From the NCBI GenBank assembly GCA_046759305.1, contig JBHIBY010000001.1:22221-86220 (forward strand): DNA of 64,000 nucleotides. The letters are read 5' to 3'. Every line of letters starts with the position of its first letter. The first letter of the stretch is position 1. Below, in pieces: positions 35,687 through 44,738 of this stretch. Below the pieces are notes generated by a model. That model was not told the origin of the DNA. It worked only from the letters and a program-made list of their open reading frames with translations, and ran no database searches. Origin of the DNA: JADFRG01 sp046759305. Lineage in GTDB: Bacteria; Chloroflexota; Anaerolineae; Anaerolineales; E44-bin32. The translations under genes were made by a program, and so were the position numbers.

Positions 35687-38167
35687 TCAGCACTCGCTGA
35701 AGCCACAAGAATAGCATTTACGGCAGCCCTCCTCGTTCACCATCGACGCAGCCCCACAATCTGGGCAGAGATCACCAATCACCAACGGGATCAGTTCAGG
35801 TTCCGCGGCTTCGAGCTGCTCCTCGGTTTCACCTAGGTAGTGCGCCAACCCACGGGCCACCCCGTCTGGCAGCGACAACACTCTCTCGGCCCCAAATCCG
35901 GTCGGCCTTCCCCCGCCAATACCGGAGAGCTGACGGACAACGTCCATCAGTCGATCGCGTGGCATCACTGGAGAGGTCAAGCGCAGGATGTAGGAAATCA
36001 AGCGTCCAATTGCCTCTGATACGGCCGCAGTTTCTGAACCCGCCTTAGCGGTGGTGATAAACACCTCAAAAGGTTGGTCCCCGCCGTTCTGATTGACGGT
36101 GACAAATGCCTTTCCAACCGGTGTTTCCATGCTGAACGTTGAGCCATCCAGGCGCTTCGGGCGTGGCTTCTTGCTCGGCATCCACATCCGGAGCTGTGAG
36201 GCAGCAAACTCGTCATCTTCAACATCCGCTGCCAACTGCTTTTCAGCTGTTGATTTGGTCTCGAGAACTACTTTCTGGCGTGAACCGGTCACATACACCG
36301 TGAGCCCTCGGCAGCCCAGCTTCCACGCCTGCAAGTAGGCCTGCGCCACATCATCCACTGCAGCATCCTCTGGAAAGTTACAGGTCTTGGAGAGGCTGTT
36401 ATCAACAAACGCCTGCATGGCTGCCTGCATACGAACATGTTCATCGGCTGAAATATCCTGCGAGACGACGAAGGTGTGCCGAACGTGCTCTGGCACCTCC
36501 TCAATATGCTGGCATGTCCCCGCTTCAATAATCTGTTCGACAATACGCAGCCGGATCTCATCGTCCACGCCCGCATCAAGCAAAGCTTGCTCGAACAGGG
36601 GGCTCGCGTAAGTCAGCTGCAGGTCGGTCCCGTTATCATCCACATGCCGAATATAAGCCAGAGCAAATACCGGCTCGCATCCATAGCCCTCGCAACCTGC
36701 CACCGTGGCAATGGTACCGGTGGGCGCAATCGTTGTCTGCGCTGCGTTCCGGATTCCATGCTTCTTGATTCCGGCAGAAATATCTGTCCAGTCGAGGTCT
36801 GGCCTACCAAAATGGCGCTGATAGGTGGTGAGCGCGGTAGGAGGTGACCAGCGCAGGTCTGCTGGATCGTAGATGCTCCCCTCGATGGCACCGAAAGGGC
36901 CGCGAACTTCTGCTAGTTCGATGCTGGTCTTCATCGAGTGGTAGCGGACGAACTCCATCACCTGCGCTGCAAATTCCTGTGCTTCATCGGAGCCGTAGCG
37001 AACCCCAACGTTGTACATCAAGTCACCCAAGCCCATGATCCCGAGGCCGATGCGACGTGCGCGAATAGCGGCTTCACGAAGCTGTGGCACGGCAGGTACA
37101 TAGGCATTCGCGCTGACCACGTTGTCGAGAAAGCGCGTGCTGAGAACGAGGCTCTGCTCAAGCCTCTCCCAATCCACAGCACCGCTCGCTCCGCAGTGTT
37201 GTGCCAGATTGATAGATCCCAGGCAGCAGTTCTCGTACGGTCCGAGCCACTGCTCACCACACGGGTTGGTCGCTTCGAGCTCGTAGAGATGAGGTAATGG
37301 GTTGTTTCGATTGGCTGAATCGAGGAACAGGATGCCTGGTTCACCATTGTTGTGGGCATGCCGGACCAAAAGATCGAATATCTCGCGCGCGGATGCTTTC
37401 TCGACCACCTCACCGGAATGAGGCGAGATCAAATCATAGAAGGCGTCATCCCGAACGGCCTGCATGAACTCATCCGTCACACCCACCGAGATGTTGAAAT
37501 TCGTGATCTGATTTTCGTCAATTTTGCAGGTGATGAAATCGCGAATGTCGGGGTGATCGACGCGGAGAACCGCCATGTTGGCTCCTCTGCGCGTCCCACC
37601 TTGTGCAATTTCCCCGAAGGCCTTGTCGTAGACTCGCAGGAATCCAACGGGTCCAGTGGCCATCCCGGCAGAAGACTTCACCAGTGATCCTTTGTGGCGA
37701 AGTTTGCTGAAAGAAAATCCGTTCCCCCCACCCGTTTGCTGAATCAGCGCTGCATCACGCAGGGTCTGGAAAATGCCCGACGCATCGCGCCCCATATCGT
37801 CCGATATTGGAAGCACAAAACACGCAGCAAGCTGGCCCAGGGGCGTGCCCGCGCCGGTGAAGGTCGGTGAATTTGGGAAGAACCGTTTAGAAACTAGCAG
37901 ATCGTAAAACTGTCGAGCCAGAGCTAGATGATCGCCATCGAATTCAATCTCCGAAGCCGCCACATGGTAGGCAACGCGCCAGAACATCTCGTCAACGGTC
38001 TCGCCCGGCTCGCCGTCCGGCTGGCGCCGCACGTAACGCTTCTGAAGGACCGTGCGAGCGTTATCAGCCAGTTCAATTGTCGGTAGTTCCTCTGGGAGCG
38101 GGGGCGTTGGTGAGAGGCGGAGATCGTCCGCTTGTACCCGCACCTCAGGATCCGAGGTCTCCAGCAT
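35687..38167 (-). CDS. nrdJ: Adenosylcobalamin-dependent ribonucleotide reductase (class II)
   Basis: 826-aa B12-dependent enzyme that makes deoxyribonucleotides with or without oxygen. Landmarks: QQTGGGNGFSFSKLR, GGTRRGANMAVLRVDHPDI, TNPCGEQWLGPYENCCLGSI (active-site Cys pair region and NPCGE), APTGTIATVAG, and the C-terminal zinc-type redox tail CPDCGAASMVNEEGCRKC. Length fits the long NrdJ form, and no intein interrupts it. ATG start with GGAGG. It follows nrdR on the same strand by 128 bases, so NrdR probably regulates it. No cobalamin riboswitch was seen. Confidence 0.96.
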   Translation of the reverse strand: MLETSDPEVRVQADDLRLSPTPPLPEELPTIELADNARTVLQKRYVRRQPDGEPGETVDEMFWRVAYHVAASEIEFDGDHLALARQFYDLLVSKRFFPNSPTFTGAGTPLGQLAACFVLPISDDMGRDASGIFQTLRDAALIQQTGGGNGFSFSKLRHKGSLVKSSAGMATGPVGFLRVYDKAFGEIAQGGTRRGANMAVLRVDHPDIRDFITCKIDENQITNFNISVGVTDEFMQAVRDDAFYDLISPHSGEVVEKASAREIFDLLVRHAHNNGEPGILFLDSANRNNPLPHLYELEATNPCGEQWLGPYENCCLGSINLAQHCGASGAVDWERLEQSLVLSTRFLDNVVSANAYVPAVPQLREAAIRARRIGLGIMGLGDLMYNVGVRYGSDEAQEFAAQVMEFVRYHSMKTSIELAEVRGPFGAIEGSIYDPADLRWSPPTALTTYQRHFGRPDLDWTDISAGIKKHGIRNAAQTTIAPTGTIATVAGCEGYGCEPVFALAYIRHVDDNGTDLQLTYASPLFEQALLDAGVDDEIRLRIVEQIIEAGTCQHIEEVPEHVRHTFVVSQDISADEHVRMQAAMQAFVDNSLSKTCNFPEDAAVDDVAQAYLQAWKLGCRGLTVYVTGSRQKVVLETKSTAEKQLAADVEDDEFAASQLRMWMPSKKPRPKRLDGSTFSMETPVGKAFVTVNQNGGDQPFEVFITTAKAGSETAAVSEAIGRLISYILRLTSPVMPRDRLMDVVRQLSGIGGGRPTGFGAERVLSLPDGVARGLAHYLGETEEQLEAAEPELIPLVIGDLCPDCGAASMVNEEGCRKCYSCGFSEC

Positions 38168-38295
38168 TGCACCCTCCTCCGGGCGACTTCCCTCTCCTCC
38201 GGTAGAGAAGATCAGATGATCGTGCGAGGGTAAGAGACTGATGTCTCCACGGCGTGTGCCCCGCCTGATATCTCGCGACCCAGCGGGCCGCGGCC

Positions 38296-38760
38296 CTATG
38301 CGATTTGAATTTCGGCTTCCAGGAGTTGGTCGATCTCGTTCCGAATGGCTTGCAGATCATCCAATCCCAGATACACGATCGCGTAGCGAATATATGCGAT
38401 GTGATCCAGCTCCTTCAGTCCATGGATGACCAGGTCCCCTACCACTCGGGCCGGGATCTCCGGCTTCCCCAGCGATTGCAACCTAGCTTCGACTTCCCCT
38501 ACCAGCCTATCGATGTCTGCCGCCGAAACCGGTCGCTTCGCGCAGGCGATCCTGACCCCTCGAGCCAGCTTCTCACGATCGAACGCCTCACGGCTGCTAT
38601 CGGCCTTGATTAACAGCGGGGCTGTAAGGATGGCCCGTTCGTAAGTGCTAAACCGCTCGCTGCAGACTTTGCAAACTCGCCGCCTCCGAACGCCCCCCTT
38701 GGCATCGTGAGTGGTATCGATCACTCTGGTGCTGTTGCCTTGGCAGTACGGGCATTGCAT
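38296..38760 (-). CDS. nrdR: Transcriptional repressor NrdR
   Basis: 154-aa ribonucleotide-reductase repressor. The N-terminal zinc ribbon CPYCQGNSTRVIDT...CKVCSERFSTYE and the following ATP-cone domain (KADSSREAFDREKLARGV) are complete. It senses ATP/dATP ratio and binds NrdR boxes upstream of nrd genes. Candidate repeated boxes lie just upstream of this gene (38777-38834), as expected if it controls its own nrdR-nrdJ operon. Confidence 0.95.
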   Translation of the reverse strand: MQCPYCQGNSTRVIDTTHDAKGGVRRRRVCKVCSERFSTYERAILTAPLLIKADSSREAFDREKLARGVRIACAKRPVSAADIDRLVGEVEARLQSLGKPEIPARVVGDLVIHGLKELDHIAYIRYAIVYLGLDDLQAIRNEIDQLLEAEIQIA

Positions 38761-38776
38761 TGGCGGCTATCCCGTC

Positions 38777-38834
38777 CCGAACACTTGTTTGGCCCCAGAT
38801 ATTCCGAACACTTGCCAGCTGACCCAAACATGTT
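38777..38834 (-). promoter_or_regulatory. Repeated operator-like sequence upstream of nrdR
   Basis: CCGAACACTTG occurs twice as a direct repeat (38777-38787 and 38804-38814), 27 bases apart. A related palindrome AACATGTT lies at 38827-38834. These lie 17-74 bases before the nrdR start. They are good candidates for NrdR boxes, although they do not fit the gammaproteobacterial consensus closely and the spacing is not the usual 31-32 bp. Confidence 0.45.
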
Positions 38835-38938
38835 CCGTTGGGGTCGGGGATTGTAGCACGGCGAAAATCGCGCGCCAACCCCCGCGGGGGCGAATCGACC
38901 TTAAAGTTTTTAGTACCCTAGTAATGGATGGAGGAAAT

Positions 38939-39116
38939 TGTGCGGGCGCCGGGAGGAGGTTCCGGCGCCCGCTGCTTGTGGGGTCCCCAAATGACCTCGG
39001 GAACCAAGGAGGCTCGGAGCAGAATCCGCGAGAGACTCGCCAGTGTAAGTGGAACGACCGTGGCTAAGTCCCTTGACCCTTTAGTTTGGAGCTAAGGGAA
39101 CACGGCCGCGAGCGGG
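38939..39116. ncRNA. Candidate structured RNA between ftsZ and nrdR
   Basis: This gene-free segment is rich in paired elements: an 11-bp GC hairpin GCGGGCGCCGG/CCGGCGCCCGC (38939-38971), GCGAG-tct-CTCGC (minus strand), a GGTTCCC/GGGGACC pair, and CCGTG/CACGG enclosing TCCCTT/AAGGGA. No frame is coding-like. The GC hairpin, with ACAATTTCC after it on the minus strand, may be the dcw terminator, in which case the rest is the ftsZ 3' UTR. I do not match it to 6S, SRP, tmRNA or a known riboswitch. The strand is not certain. Confidence 0.4.
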
Positions 39117-39117
39117 T

Positions 39118-40239
39118 TTAACGACGCCGCAAGAAAGCCGGGATGTCTAGGTCGTTGACGTCGATGGTCTGCGGCACAAACTCGTCCGCCGGTATCGGTG
39201 TTTCGCCGGCCTCCACCAGCCCCTCTTCCTGGGCCGCGGCGGCTTGAGCGAAGCGCCGCAGACGTGCTGAAGCTCGCTTCGGTCCGCCCGAGCGCTCGAA
39301 CCCGGTGGCGATGACGGTCACTCTCAGATCCTCGCCCATGCTTGGGTCGATCACCGCTCCAAAAATCAGATTGACATCTGGATGCGCGGTTTCCTTGATG
39401 ATGGCAGCCGCCTGATTTACCTCAAACAGGCTCAGGTCGGAGCCACCGGTAACGTTAAATAGGATGCCGCGCGCCCCATCGATGGTGATGTCGAGCAGGT
39501 GGCTGGAAATGGCCTGTTCTGCCGCAACTCGAGCACGATCCTCGCCTGCAGCACGACCTACTGCCATTAACGCCGCACCACCCTCGGACATGATCGTTCG
39601 GACATCCGCGAAGTCCAGATTGATCAGGCCAGGAACGGTAATCAGCTCACTAATGCCCTGGATGCCTTGACGCAACACGTCATCGGCTAGCTTAAAGGAC
39701 TCCTGTAGGCTGGCGCGTTTGTCCGCGATCTGGATCAGCCGGTCGTTAGGAATTACGATCAGGGTGTCAACTTGCTCCTTCAATTCGTTGATACCGGCTT
39801 CTGCGACCTGCATTCGTTTGGCGCCTTCGAACGTGAAGGGGCGCGTTACCACGCCGATTGAGAGCGCACCGATTTCCTTCGCGATCTGAGAGATCACAGG
39901 TGCGGCACCCGTTCCCGTCCCACCGCCAATACCGGCCGCGATAAATACCATATCGGAGCCCTTGAGGACCTCATACACATCCTCTGCCGACTCCTCGGCC
40001 GCCTTCTGACCGACCTCCGGATCGCCCCCGGCTCCCAAGCCACGCGTGAGCTTGTCGCCGATGCGAACACGGGTCGGCGCGTCCGAAAGCAGGAGCGCCT
40101 GGGCATCGGTGTTGATGGCCACAAATTCGATGCCGGCCAAGCCCTCCTCGATCATGCGGTTTACAGCATTGCTGCCGCCACCGCCGACGCCAACTACCTT
40201 AATTCGTGCAAATGACTCGATCTGTGGTGCTGGTTGCAT
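39118..40239 (-). CDS. ftsZ: Cell division protein FtsZ
   Basis: 373-aa tubulin-like GTPase that polymerises into the division ring. The tubulin signature GGGTGTGAAPVI is present, as are the N-terminal VGVGGGGSNAVNRMI, NTDAQALLLS and the T7 loop NLDFADVRTIM. The C-terminal conserved peptide (DLDIPAFLRRR) follows a short linker and serves as docking site for FtsA. ATG start with GAGGAGG. Last gene of the dcw cluster. Confidence 0.98.
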   Translation of the reverse strand: MQPAPQIESFARIKVVGVGGGGSNAVNRMIEEGLAGIEFVAINTDAQALLLSDAPTRVRIGDKLTRGLGAGGDPEVGQKAAEESAEDVYEVLKGSDMVFIAAGIGGGTGTGAAPVISQIAKEIGALSIGVVTRPFTFEGAKRMQVAEAGINELKEQVDTLIVIPNDRLIQIADKRASLQESFKLADDVLRQGIQGISELITVPGLINLDFADVRTIMSEGGAALMAVGRAAGEDRARVAAEQAISSHLLDITIDGARGILFNVTGGSDLSLFEVNQAAAIIKETAHPDVNLIFGAVIDPSMGEDLRVTVIATGFERSGGPKRASARLRRFAQAAAAQEEGLVEAGETPIPADEFVPQTIDVNDLDIPAFLRRR

Positions 40240-40279
40240 GTTGTCCTCCTCTGACTTGCTCGGTCTCCGATATCGGGCG

Positions 40280-41527
40280 CTAACCCGGTAGTAAGCGTTT
40301 CAGCAATCCGGCCGCTCGACCAAGATCAAATCGTGGCCATGCCATCGAGTGTTGATCCAGGATGGAATGCTCTTCCTGCAGCCGTCCCCAATGCAGTAAT
40401 CCCACACTGGTTGCGTAGGCCGGACTGCCTAATTTGTCCACCAGTCCGCGCAAATGATCGGGCTGAGCGGTACGGACTGGCAGCTGTAGAACGTCGGCAG
40501 CTACGAGATCGAGGCCGTGTAGTTGGCTCGCTCCCCCGGTTAGAACCAGTCCGGCCGGAAGCAGTGCGTCGTAGCCGGAGCGCTTGATCTCCTGGCGTAC
40601 GAGCGCAAAGATTTCCTCCGCCCGTGGCTCGAGAATTCCCGCCAGGTCTGCAATCCGAACCTGGACGCTGCTTCCCTGCCCGAACGGCCTCATCGTTACC
40701 AGTTGATCGTGGTCAGCCATCATGGGGCGGCACGTGCCATGCTGGATCTTGATGCTTTCTGCGGTTTCTTGAGGCAGATGTAAGCCCTGGGCGATATCAC
40801 TAGTCATGTGATCGCCGCCAACAGGAACAGCAGCTGTGTGCCAGGAGGCGCCTTCGATATAAACTGCGATATCGCAGGTCCCGCCGCCAATGTCGCAGAC
40901 GACAGCACCCATCTCCCGTTCAGTTTCCGAAAGCACGAGTTCTCCTGCAGCGAGAGAGGAAAGCACATAGCCATCGATCGAAATACCAGCCACCTCCACC
41001 GCCTTCTCGAGGTTACGAAGCGAGGTTTGGTTGGCGGTCACGATATGGGTTTCCACTTCCAATCGATAGCCGTACATGCCGATGGCGGAACGTATTCCAT
41101 CCTGGCCATCCACGACAAACCCGCGTGGCACCACATGAACGAGCTCCCGATTGAACGGGATCGCTTCCGCACGCGCCGCGTCCAGTGCACGCGCCACGTC
41201 GTCATAGCCTATGGTGCGGCCGGTGACGCCGGCCATACCACGACTATTCTTTGACTCAATGTGGCTGCCAGACAGGCTGACAAGTGCTGAAGTAATCTCG
41301 AACCCAGAAGTGCGCTCCGCTTTGTCTTTCGCAAGCGAGACCGATTTGCTGAGTGCTTCCAGGTTTACAACGCCACCTTTTCGCATACCCATCGAGGGTA
41401 CGATCCCCACACCGATTACACGCAGGCGGTTCTCAGGATCCAATTGCCCAACCAGCAAGGCCACCTTGGTAGTGCCGATGTCCAGACCAACAAAAACGGT
41501 TTCTTCAGGTGAGATGAGAGTAGCCAC
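40280..41527 (-). CDS. ftsA: Cell division protein FtsA
   Basis: 415-aa actin-like protein that tethers FtsZ to the membrane. The phosphate-1 loop VGLDIGTTKVALLVGQ, the phosphate-2 loop VVCDIGGGTCDIAVY and the adenosine loop VLTGGASQLHGL are all visible. The short amphipathic C-terminal helix (GRAAGLLKRLLPG) is the membrane-targeting sequence. It lies between ftsQ and ftsZ, with 40 bases before ftsZ and three after ftsQ. Confidence 0.97.
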   Translation of the reverse strand: MATLISPEETVFVGLDIGTTKVALLVGQLDPENRLRVIGVGIVPSMGMRKGGVVNLEALSKSVSLAKDKAERTSGFEITSALVSLSGSHIESKNSRGMAGVTGRTIGYDDVARALDAARAEAIPFNRELVHVVPRGFVVDGQDGIRSAIGMYGYRLEVETHIVTANQTSLRNLEKAVEVAGISIDGYVLSSLAAGELVLSETEREMGAVVCDIGGGTCDIAVYIEGASWHTAAVPVGGDHMTSDIAQGLHLPQETAESIKIQHGTCRPMMADHDQLVTMRPFGQGSSVQVRIADLAGILEPRAEEIFALVRQEIKRSGYDALLPAGLVLTGGASQLHGLDLVAADVLQLPVRTAQPDHLRGLVDKLGSPAYATSVGLLHWGRLQEEHSILDQHSMAWPRFDLGRAAGLLKRLLPG

Positions 41528-41530
41528 GGC

Positions 41531-42466
41531 TTACCTTGTCAACTTGTAATAGGGTGAGACCGGATTTTCGACGCTCACCAATACCGCGCCCTGCCCCTGC
41601 TCTACCAGGGAGAGGGCGATCGCCTCATACACTTTCACTTTCGTTTCCATATCGCCGCGGTGGCCAAAAAGCACATGCCAACCGCGCGGGTCGTCAAATC
41701 CAAATCCATGATCGGAGCTGTAGGTAAGATCGGTCGCGTATGGCAGCTGCTCGCTCAACATGACCGCGCTCCAGAGCACCGCCGGATCGATTGCCGGCGC
41801 TAGGGCATCCTGGCTAATCTCCAGCACCGGTTCGGCAGAGGACACTTCGACCATCGCTTTATAGGGCTGGCGCTGGATAAATGCGACGCCGGAAGCGCTT
41901 AGCCACCAGGTATCGCCGCCGTCGTTCCATTCGACGATCGGTCGTCTCTCTTCAACTTCAATCGTTACCTTGTTGCCGGGCCACTGAAATCGGACCTGCG
42001 CGCCATCGATCTCCGGATATGCAAGCAGGCGCTGCTCTGCGGCCCTGGTATCCAAGGCAAATATGTGGCTCCCATGCAGTCGCGCGATCGATTCGATCTG
42101 TGCCGCGCTCAGCAAGCCTGCCCCTTCAACCGTGACGGCGCTGATCCGGAATTCATCGCTCACCCAGGCCCGATATGCGGTCATCAACCACGCGAGCAGC
42201 AGCAAAAGCGTCAATGTGCGCTTTCCGATGCGCAAACGCGGAAACGCCGGCAGGCTGATTTCCGCCCCAAGCTCGTCAGGCAGCGGGATCGTGTAGCTTC
42301 GTCGTCTACGCACCGGGGTTCCAAGTGCTTGCGCAGCCTCGCGCCCGATCGGATAGGTCAATGGAATGCGTGTGGAACTGCCCTTGCTCGTTGTGCGAGG
42401 TCGCCTGCGCGCTCGCCGCTGTGAACCACGGCCAAATATCGATGATGGTCGTATCGCCAAACCCAT
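41531..42466 (-). CDS. ftsQ: Cell division protein FtsQ/DivIB
   Basis: 311-aa bitopic membrane protein. A basic cytoplasmic N-terminus (about 85 residues) is followed by a TM helix (LTLLLLLAWLMTAYRAWV) and a POTRA domain beginning FRISAVTVEGAGLLSAAQIE. The later LSLVEQGQGAVLVSVENP stretch is in the FtsQ beta domain. It links FtsL/FtsB with the periplasmic division machinery. Position before ftsA is canonical. Confidence 0.9.
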   Translation of the reverse strand: MGLAIRPSSIFGRGSQRRARRRPRTTSKGSSTRIPLTYPIGREAAQALGTPVRRRRSYTIPLPDELGAEISLPAFPRLRIGKRTLTLLLLLAWLMTAYRAWVSDEFRISAVTVEGAGLLSAAQIESIARLHGSHIFALDTRAAEQRLLAYPEIDGAQVRFQWPGNKVTIEVEERRPIVEWNDGGDTWWLSASGVAFIQRQPYKAMVEVSSAEPVLEISQDALAPAIDPAVLWSAVMLSEQLPYATDLTYSSDHGFGFDDPRGWHVLFGHRGDMETKVKVYEAIALSLVEQGQGAVLVSVENPVSPYYKLTR

Positions 42467-42544
42467 CTAAGCCGTCCCCTCCCATAGGCTGGATGCACCG
42501 TTTGCAGCTCCAAACGTTCGGAGGGATCCAGTCCTCCTGTTCAT

Positions 42545-43651
42545 CTAGGCGGCTCCCTCGTAGGTACGTACCAATCCGTCTTTTTGCACCTTCCGTGCTT
42601 GAGCCAGTTCGATAAGACGATCCATTAGCTCTGGATATGGAAGGCCGCTGGCTTCCCACAGTTTCGGGTACATGCTGATGCTTGTGAAACCAGGGATAGT
42701 ATTGACTTCGTTAAGATAGAGCTGATCTGTGTCCTTTTCCATCAGGAGATCGACCCGGGCCATTCCCTCACCATCGATCACTTTGTAGGCCTCTATCGCC
42801 ATGCCGCGAGCCTCTTCGGCCCTCTCGTAGTCAATTGGTGCGGGTATGTGCAGCTCCGACCGATCATCGATGTATTTGGCTCGGTAGCTGTAGTACTCAT
42901 CGCTGGGAATGACCTCTCCGGGCACAGAAGCGTCCGGTTTTTCGTTGCCCAATACACTCACTTCGATCTCGCGCGCCTCAATGCCGCGCTCGACAAGAAT
43001 GCGGCGGTCGTACTGAGCGGCATCCATCAGACCTTCAACCAGATCAGAACGGCTATGCACCTTTCTCACTCCAACCGAAGAGCCCATGTTGGCGGGCTTT
43101 GTAAAAAGCGGATAGTCAGCGACCGCTTCGGCCGCGTTCAGGGCGGCATCCATGTCGTTTTCAAATGTGCCCTTGCTGATAACGGTGAAATCGAGCACCG
43201 GGATGTGGTGTGCACGCATTAGCCACTTAAATAGTCCCTTGTCCATGGCGACCGCAGAGGCAAGCACTCCAGCACCCACGTATGCGAGATCGGCCATTTC
43301 GAACAGCCCTTGAATCGTTCCGTCTTCACCGTACGGCCCGTGTAGTATGGGCACCGCCACGTCCAGCTCCGCGAGCTTTGACAGGCTGTCGCCCTCCCCG
43401 CGCACATACATGCCTCGATCCGACGGCTCTGGGAGCAGAGTCACTGCGTCCAGGCTGTTGGTATCTCCGCGCTCAAAAGCGCCGATGACATCCTCGCCAG
43501 TCAACCAATCTCCATCGTGGGTAATTCCCACTTGATACACCTGGTATTTGTCTTGATCCAGAGCTCCAAGAACCGATCGGGCAGACATTAGTGAAACCTC
43601 GTGCTCCCCCGACCGCCCTCCAAAGAAGACAGCAAGGCTGAGCTTAGCCAT
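42545..43651 (-). CDS. ddl: D-alanine-D-alanine ligase
   Basis: About 368-aa ATP-grasp ligase that makes the terminal D-Ala-D-Ala of the peptidoglycan pentapeptide. VFFGGRSGEHEVSLMSARSV is the N-terminal signature and HGPYGEDGTIQGLFEMADLA the second; YLNEVNTIPGFTSISMYPKL carries the metal-binding end. The ATG at 43651 is chosen because GGAGGGG lies just before it. It overlaps the murB stop by eight bases. Confidence 0.96.
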   Translation of the reverse strand: MAKLSLAVFFGGRSGEHEVSLMSARSVLGALDQDKYQVYQVGITHDGDWLTGEDVIGAFERGDTNSLDAVTLLPEPSDRGMYVRGEGDSLSKLAELDVAVPILHGPYGEDGTIQGLFEMADLAYVGAGVLASAVAMDKGLFKWLMRAHHIPVLDFTVISKGTFENDMDAALNAAEAVADYPLFTKPANMGSSVGVRKVHSRSDLVEGLMDAAQYDRRILVERGIEAREIEVSVLGNEKPDASVPGEVIPSDEYYSYRAKYIDDRSELHIPAPIDYERAEEARGMAIEAYKVIDGEGMARVDLLMEKDTDQLYLNEVNTIPGFTSISMYPKLWEASGLPYPELMDRLIELAQARKVQKDGLVRTYEGAA

Positions 43652-44552
43652 TCCCCTCCCAATCACCGATGAGCTCTACTTCCAACTCCAATTCCACTCC
43701 GAATTCATCAGCCACTCGCTGCCTGGCTAGCTGGATCAATCCGTAAACATCTGCTGCGCTGGCCCCGCCGCGATTGATGAAGAAGTTGGCATGCTTGTCA
43801 CTGATTTCGGCTTCCCCGCGCCGTTCTCCCTTCAACCCAGCCGCATCAATCAGCCGGCCGGCGTGGGCGTCAGGCGGGTTCTTAAACATGGATCCGATGC
43901 TGGCGCCCGTGGGTTGTGTCTGCTGGCGATAGTCGATGAACTCCTCCATCCTGCCGCGCGTTTCAACTGGATCCGACGGTTCCAGGTGGAACTGGCCGGA
44001 CTCGACAACCGCCTCGCCGGGGTTGCGCTTGAACCAACTGGTTCGATATCCAAACTCCAATCGCTCCGGTGACCACACTGCCCGTCCTTGCTCCCGGTGG
44101 ATGACGACGGCCGTCTCAAGCGAATCGGCAGTATCGCTTCCATGCGCGCCGGCATTCCCCACGATGGCTCCGCCGATGGTTCCGGGCACAGGAGCCGCCC
44201 ATTCCATACCGCTCAGCCCTCTGTCCACCGCGCGGCGAGCGACTGAGCTGAGCGATGCACCGGAAAGAGCCCTCACCCCATCGGCCACAAATTTCACTTG
44301 CTTGGCCTGGTTTAGCAGCACGACACCAGAGACTCCTTTGTCGGCCACAAGCACGTTCGAACCTCCACCGAGCACACGGAACTCACGACCCATCTCCCAG
44401 AGCAGCTCCACAGCCTTCGCCAGCTCGCCCGCGGAATGCACGGTCAGCAAATACTGTGCCGGCCCTCCAATGCGAGCCGCGGTGTACTGCGCGAGAGGTG
44501 CGTTTTCCAGCAAGTTCTCTGGAAACGCACGGTGCATTTCTTCGCTCGACAA
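43644..44552 (-). CDS. murB: UDP-N-acetylenolpyruvoylglucosamine reductase MurB
   Basis: 302-aa FAD enzyme that reduces enolpyruvyl-UDP-GlcNAc to UDP-MurNAc. FAD-binding parts are TAARIGGPAQYLL and GGGSNVLVADKGVSGVVL; the catalytic Ser is in SIGSMFKNPPD and the conserved Glu comes near the end. It resembles type II MurB (no type I Tyr loop). The ORF opens with a TTG; the ATG at 44537 is a shorter option. Four bases after the 60-aa ORF. Confidence 0.95.
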   Translation of the reverse strand: MSSEEMHRAFPENLLENAPLAQYTAARIGGPAQYLLTVHSAGELAKAVELLWEMGREFRVLGGGSNVLVADKGVSGVVLLNQAKQVKFVADGVRALSGASLSSVARRAVDRGLSGMEWAAPVPGTIGGAIVGNAGAHGSDTADSLETAVVIHREQGRAVWSPERLEFGYRTSWFKRNPGEAVVESGQFHLEPSDPVETRGRMEEFIDYRQQTQPTGASIGSMFKNPPDAHAGRLIDAAGLKGERRGEAEISDKHANFFINRGGASAADVYGLIQLARQRVADEFGVELELEVELIGDWEGNG

Positions 44553-44555
44553 CGA

Positions 44556-44738
44556 TCACAGATCGCGAACTGCTTTGATCAGTTTGCCCAACACCTCGGG
44601 TTCCGGCGCTTCGTCCGGATCCAGGGCCAACTTCCTGGAAGGCATTTGTCCGTGCAGACGCTTGAGCGCGATCCGCATCTTGAGCTCAACTTTGCGATCT
44701 TGCTCCAGCGGCCTGCGCGACGAGTTTGATCTAAGCAT
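44556..44738 (-). CDS. 60-aa basic protein between murC and murB
   Basis: 60 residues, highly charged with an Arg/Lys-rich N-terminal half (SNSSRRPLEQDRKVELKMRI) and a Pro/Glu patch (PDEAPEPEVLGKLI). A perfect AGGAGG lies six bases before the ATG, inside the end of murC, and the frame overlaps the murC stop by eight bases, so translation is well supported. I do not recognise it; it has no membrane segment. A role in the cluster is only an inference from position. Confidence 0.6.
   Translation of the reverse strand: MLRSNSSRRPLEQDRKVELKMRIALKRLHGQMPSRKLALDPDEAPEPEVLGKLIKAVRDL

Noticed and set aside
38990..39070. Cobalamin riboswitch-like matches (GGGAACC, AATCCGCG, CGCCAGTGTAAG) near the B12-dependent nrdJ
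   Set aside because: The partial matches are on the plus strand, while nrdR-nrdJ run on the minus strand, and the core B12-box does not fit with correct spacing.
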